From Methylophaga sp. OBS1 (GTDB lineage Bacteria > Pseudomonadota > Gammaproteobacteria > Nitrosococcales > Methylophagaceae): a stretch of 34,048 nucleotides of DNA. Numbering within the stretch: the stretch's first letter is position 1; each line of letters opens with the position of its first letter. Of this stretch, positions 32,761-34,048 are shown piece by piece. Position numbers and translations under genes: made by a program. The notes under the pieces were generated by a model. That model was not told where the DNA came from. It saw nothing but the letters and a program-made list of their open reading frames with translations, and ran no database searches. The stretch is taken from positions 272,085 to 306,132 of the forward strand of contig NZ_JAPDMS010000001.1 of assembly GCF_026319365.1 (NCBI RefSeq). The letters run 5' to 3'.

Positions 32761-32952
32761 TTAAAGGGACTCACTAACCAAGGGCGGTGATCTTTCACTC
32801 CTGACAAGATCACCGCCTGATATTTCACTGTCATAGCTGCAGTTGTCTGGACTTGTTGCTGTTTCAGCATTATTTCTCCCAATAACTTCATACAGCGTGG
32901 CAGCAAAAATAAATGCACCCAAGATCACGCTTCTCCAAGAGACCCTGAACAA
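32761..32952 (-). CDS. Possible small membrane-anchored protein (uncertain)
   Basis: This minus-strand frame reads MFRVSWRSVILGAFIFAATLYEVIGRNNAETATSPDNCSYDSE and then a polar tail, giving one N-terminal hydrophobic helix and a soluble end. The ATG has no ribosome site, but an internal GTG (VILGAF...) has GGAG about 5 bases upstream. A 12-bp perfect inverted repeat (32783-32817) lies inside its 3' end. I cannot tell whether this is a real gene or a shadow in an otherwise empty stretch. Confidence 0.3.
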   Translation of the reverse strand: MFRVSWRSVILGAFIFAATLYEVIGRNNAETATSPDNCSYDSEISGGDLVRSERSPPLVSESL

Positions 32953-32982
32953 AAGCTTGAATAGCCTGTCAGAAGTTTTGAT

Positions 32983-33018
32983 TAAGCTAATTGTGCTGTG
33001 TTAGCTTAGTTAATTGTG
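32983..33018. promoter_or_regulatory. Dyad with overlapping direct repeats upstream of the membrane protein
   Basis: TAAGCTAA (32983-32990) and TTAGCTTA (33001-33008) form a perfect 8-bp inverted repeat with a 10-base loop. TAATTGTG occurs twice (32988 and 33011), 23 bases apart. The arrangement is 100 bases before the start at 33118 and could bind a regulator. Confidence 0.35.
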
Positions 33019-33117
33019 TTGAAAACATCGCTGTAAGAGGTGGGGGGCCTGTCAGTCGCAGCTTTCAACTCAAGAGAGAGATAAATCCATTAATAACAAC
33101 GAGAGGACAGGTGCTGT

Positions 33118-33669
33118 ATGGTGTCTGAAGGATTAAACAACAATACCCCGTCGTGGGCCAGCATCCTCGGTGTGGTGGCTATCATGCTGGGGGTTTTTCT
33201 AACTGCCGTTCATGGCAACGAAGCAATGAAACAGTCTGTAATCGTCAATAACATGCCAGCAAGTGGTGTTATGCCGGAAGCAGACTGTCCTGAAGAGGAA
33301 CTTGAAGAAGAAGGAATCACTGTTGCTGAGTGTGAATATCTTATCGAGCACGTTAAAGGTATCGCACTGGCCGCCCCTGATTGGTTCCCTGCTGCACAAA
33401 TGACACTGGCTGGTATTGGTGCAGTGTTGGCGTTTTTGTCCATCATTATTGGTGGGGCGCTGGTGAACTACACTCCCTGGGCTTCCAAAGCGGCTGTCAC
33501 GGTTTTCGGTGCATTGGCTGCGGTCGACTTGCTGCAGTTTGCTGCGGTGGTTAATACCGGACCAACTTTGCGTGAAGTATACCTGGGCGGGATCCTGCTC
33601 TGGTTTATTCTTCACTTGATGTTAGTCGTCGGCGCACTCGCTGGCAGACACACCGAAGCCGAAGCTTAA
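33118..33669 (+). CDS. Hypothetical four-helix membrane protein
   Basis: The 183-residue protein has an N-terminal helix (SILGVVAIMLGVFLTAVHG) followed by a periplasmic-type loop with two Cys (ADCPEEELEEEGITVAECEYL) that could form a disulfide. Three more helices complete the protein (about residues 95-116, 121-140 and 149-172). Function is unknown. It lies 39 bases before a cytochrome b561-like gene on the same strand, so a role near a membrane electron-transfer protein is possible. The ATG follows a GAGAGGACAGG-like ribosome region. Confidence 0.7.
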   Translation: MVSEGLNNNTPSWASILGVVAIMLGVFLTAVHGNEAMKQSVIVNNMPASGVMPEADCPEEELEEEGITVAECEYLIEHVKGIALAAPDWFPAAQMTLAGIGAVLAFLSIIIGGALVNYTPWASKAAVTVFGALAAVDLLQFAAVVNTGPTLREVYLGGILLWFILHLMLVVGALAGRHTEAEA

Positions 33670-33708
33670 TTCTTCAATCATTGCAACGAACTATAAACGG
33701 AAGCTGTT

Positions 33709-34048
33709 ATGCAAAGACAAGGTTTTAACAGAACGGCGGTAATCCTGCATTGGTTGCTGGCTGTTTCAATTTTCTTTTTATTCATTTCCAGTTGGTGGAT
33801 GATGGGGCTGCCGCTACCATCTCCGGAATTGCAGTTCCGGGCTTTCCCATTCCAACTTCACAAAAACATCGGTATCACGTTGGTGATTATTATTCTGATG
33901 TTGCTTTATGTCCGGCTGAAGTATCGTCCGGCCCCAGTGGATTCAACAAGTATGACAGGCTGGATGCACTGGCTGGCGATTCTGGCACACGTAGCTATTT
34001 ACGGTTTGATTCTGGCCGTGTGTGTCACCGGTTATTTGTCATCAGCGC
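33709..34048 (+). CDS. Cytochrome b561/b-type membrane protein (3' end outside window)
   Basis: The frame is open to the window end (113 residues visible), so this is a partial gene. It begins MQRQGFNRTAVILHWLLAVS with an early His (H14), then LHKNIG (H51) and a third helix with H87 and H94 (MHWLAILAHVAIYG). Paired His in membrane helices fit heme-b ligands of the cytochrome b561 / Ni-Fe hydrogenase b-subunit type. Such proteins pass electrons across or within the membrane. It follows the four-helix protein after 39 bases and probably shares a transcript. Confidence 0.85.
   Translation, partial: MQRQGFNRTAVILHWLLAVSIFFLFISSWWMMGLPLPSPELQFRAFPFQLHKNIGITLVIIILMLLYVRLKYRPAPVDSTSMTGWMHWLAILAHVAIYGLILAVCVTGYLSSA

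Larger units (their letters stand above)
32732..33117. promoter_or_regulatory. Intergenic region between the TonB receptor and the four-helix membrane protein
   Basis: Besides the uncertain minus-strand frame, this 386-base stretch holds a perfect 12-bp hairpin, GGCGGTGATCTT / AAGATCACCGCC with an 11-base loop (32783-32817). It lacks a T tract, so it is a weak terminator or an operator. It also holds the dyad and direct repeats at 32983-33018. A GAGAGG ribosome-like region precedes the ATG at 33118. Confidence 0.45.

Noticed and set aside
1..34048. tRNA, rRNA, CRISPR array, insertion sequence or integrase
   Set aside because: No cloverleaf, ribosomal, spaced-repeat, transposase or tyrosine-recombinase signature was recognised by eye. 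A small degraded remnant could have been missed.

Overview
The window reads as chromosomal DNA of a gammaproteobacterium. DksA, TamA/TamB, Hsp15, MoaA and a BI-1/YccA protein are all of gammaproteobacterial type. A Methylophaga-like (methylotrophic, possibly marine) host is my best guess, but this is an inference from gene flavour, not something the sequence proves. No rRNA, tRNA, CRISPR array, transposase or integrase gene was seen.

Layout. (1) 1-16354 is a conserved backbone: BI-1/YccA, a DUF2892 protein, moaA-fdhD, then on the minus strand exaC-type aldehyde dehydrogenase, acs, hslR and a MazG-like gene. A divergent AraC-type regulator follows, then tamA-tamB, dksA (minus) and an aminotransferase. 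exaC, acs and the regulator form a coherent acetaldehyde-to-acetate-to-acetyl-CoA module. (2) 16355-22705 is an accessory block of small genes, all on the plus strand. They are separated by intergenic motifs that look like integron attC recombination sites (R''-stem-R' layout; two or three are good, others decayed). No integrase gene is visible, so it resembles a cluster of attC sites without an integrase (CALIN). Its cargo is two lipoproteins, an STM3941-like protein, a CPBP intramembrane protease, small membrane proteins, two GFA-family (formaldehyde/glutathione-type) zinc proteins and an OXA-type class D beta-lactamase. An 87-bp copy of the start of the CPBP cassette, carrying a nonsense mutation, shows internal duplication and decay. 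(3) 22706-27524 is a mixed accessory region: a DUF2938 membrane protein divergent from a MerR regulator with a textbook 19-bp-spacer promoter, a broken small gene, a GNAT acetyltransferase, an unknown membrane protein, a glyoxalase/VOC protein, an NAD(P)-binding protein and a GlcG/HbpS-like protein. (4) 27764-34048 is a membrane and transport region: a PAP2 phosphatase, an unknown membrane protein and a ZIP-family transporter in one operon, then a small secreted protein and a ZnuD-like TonB-dependent receptor behind a perfect dyad. A four-helix membrane protein and a cytochrome b561-like gene cut by the window end complete it.

The least explained part is the integrase-less cassette array and its resistance-type and detoxification-type cargo. 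The candidate zinc-uptake unit and the variant FdhD are the next most interesting points. All functional statements are based on motif reading by eye; no database search was run.
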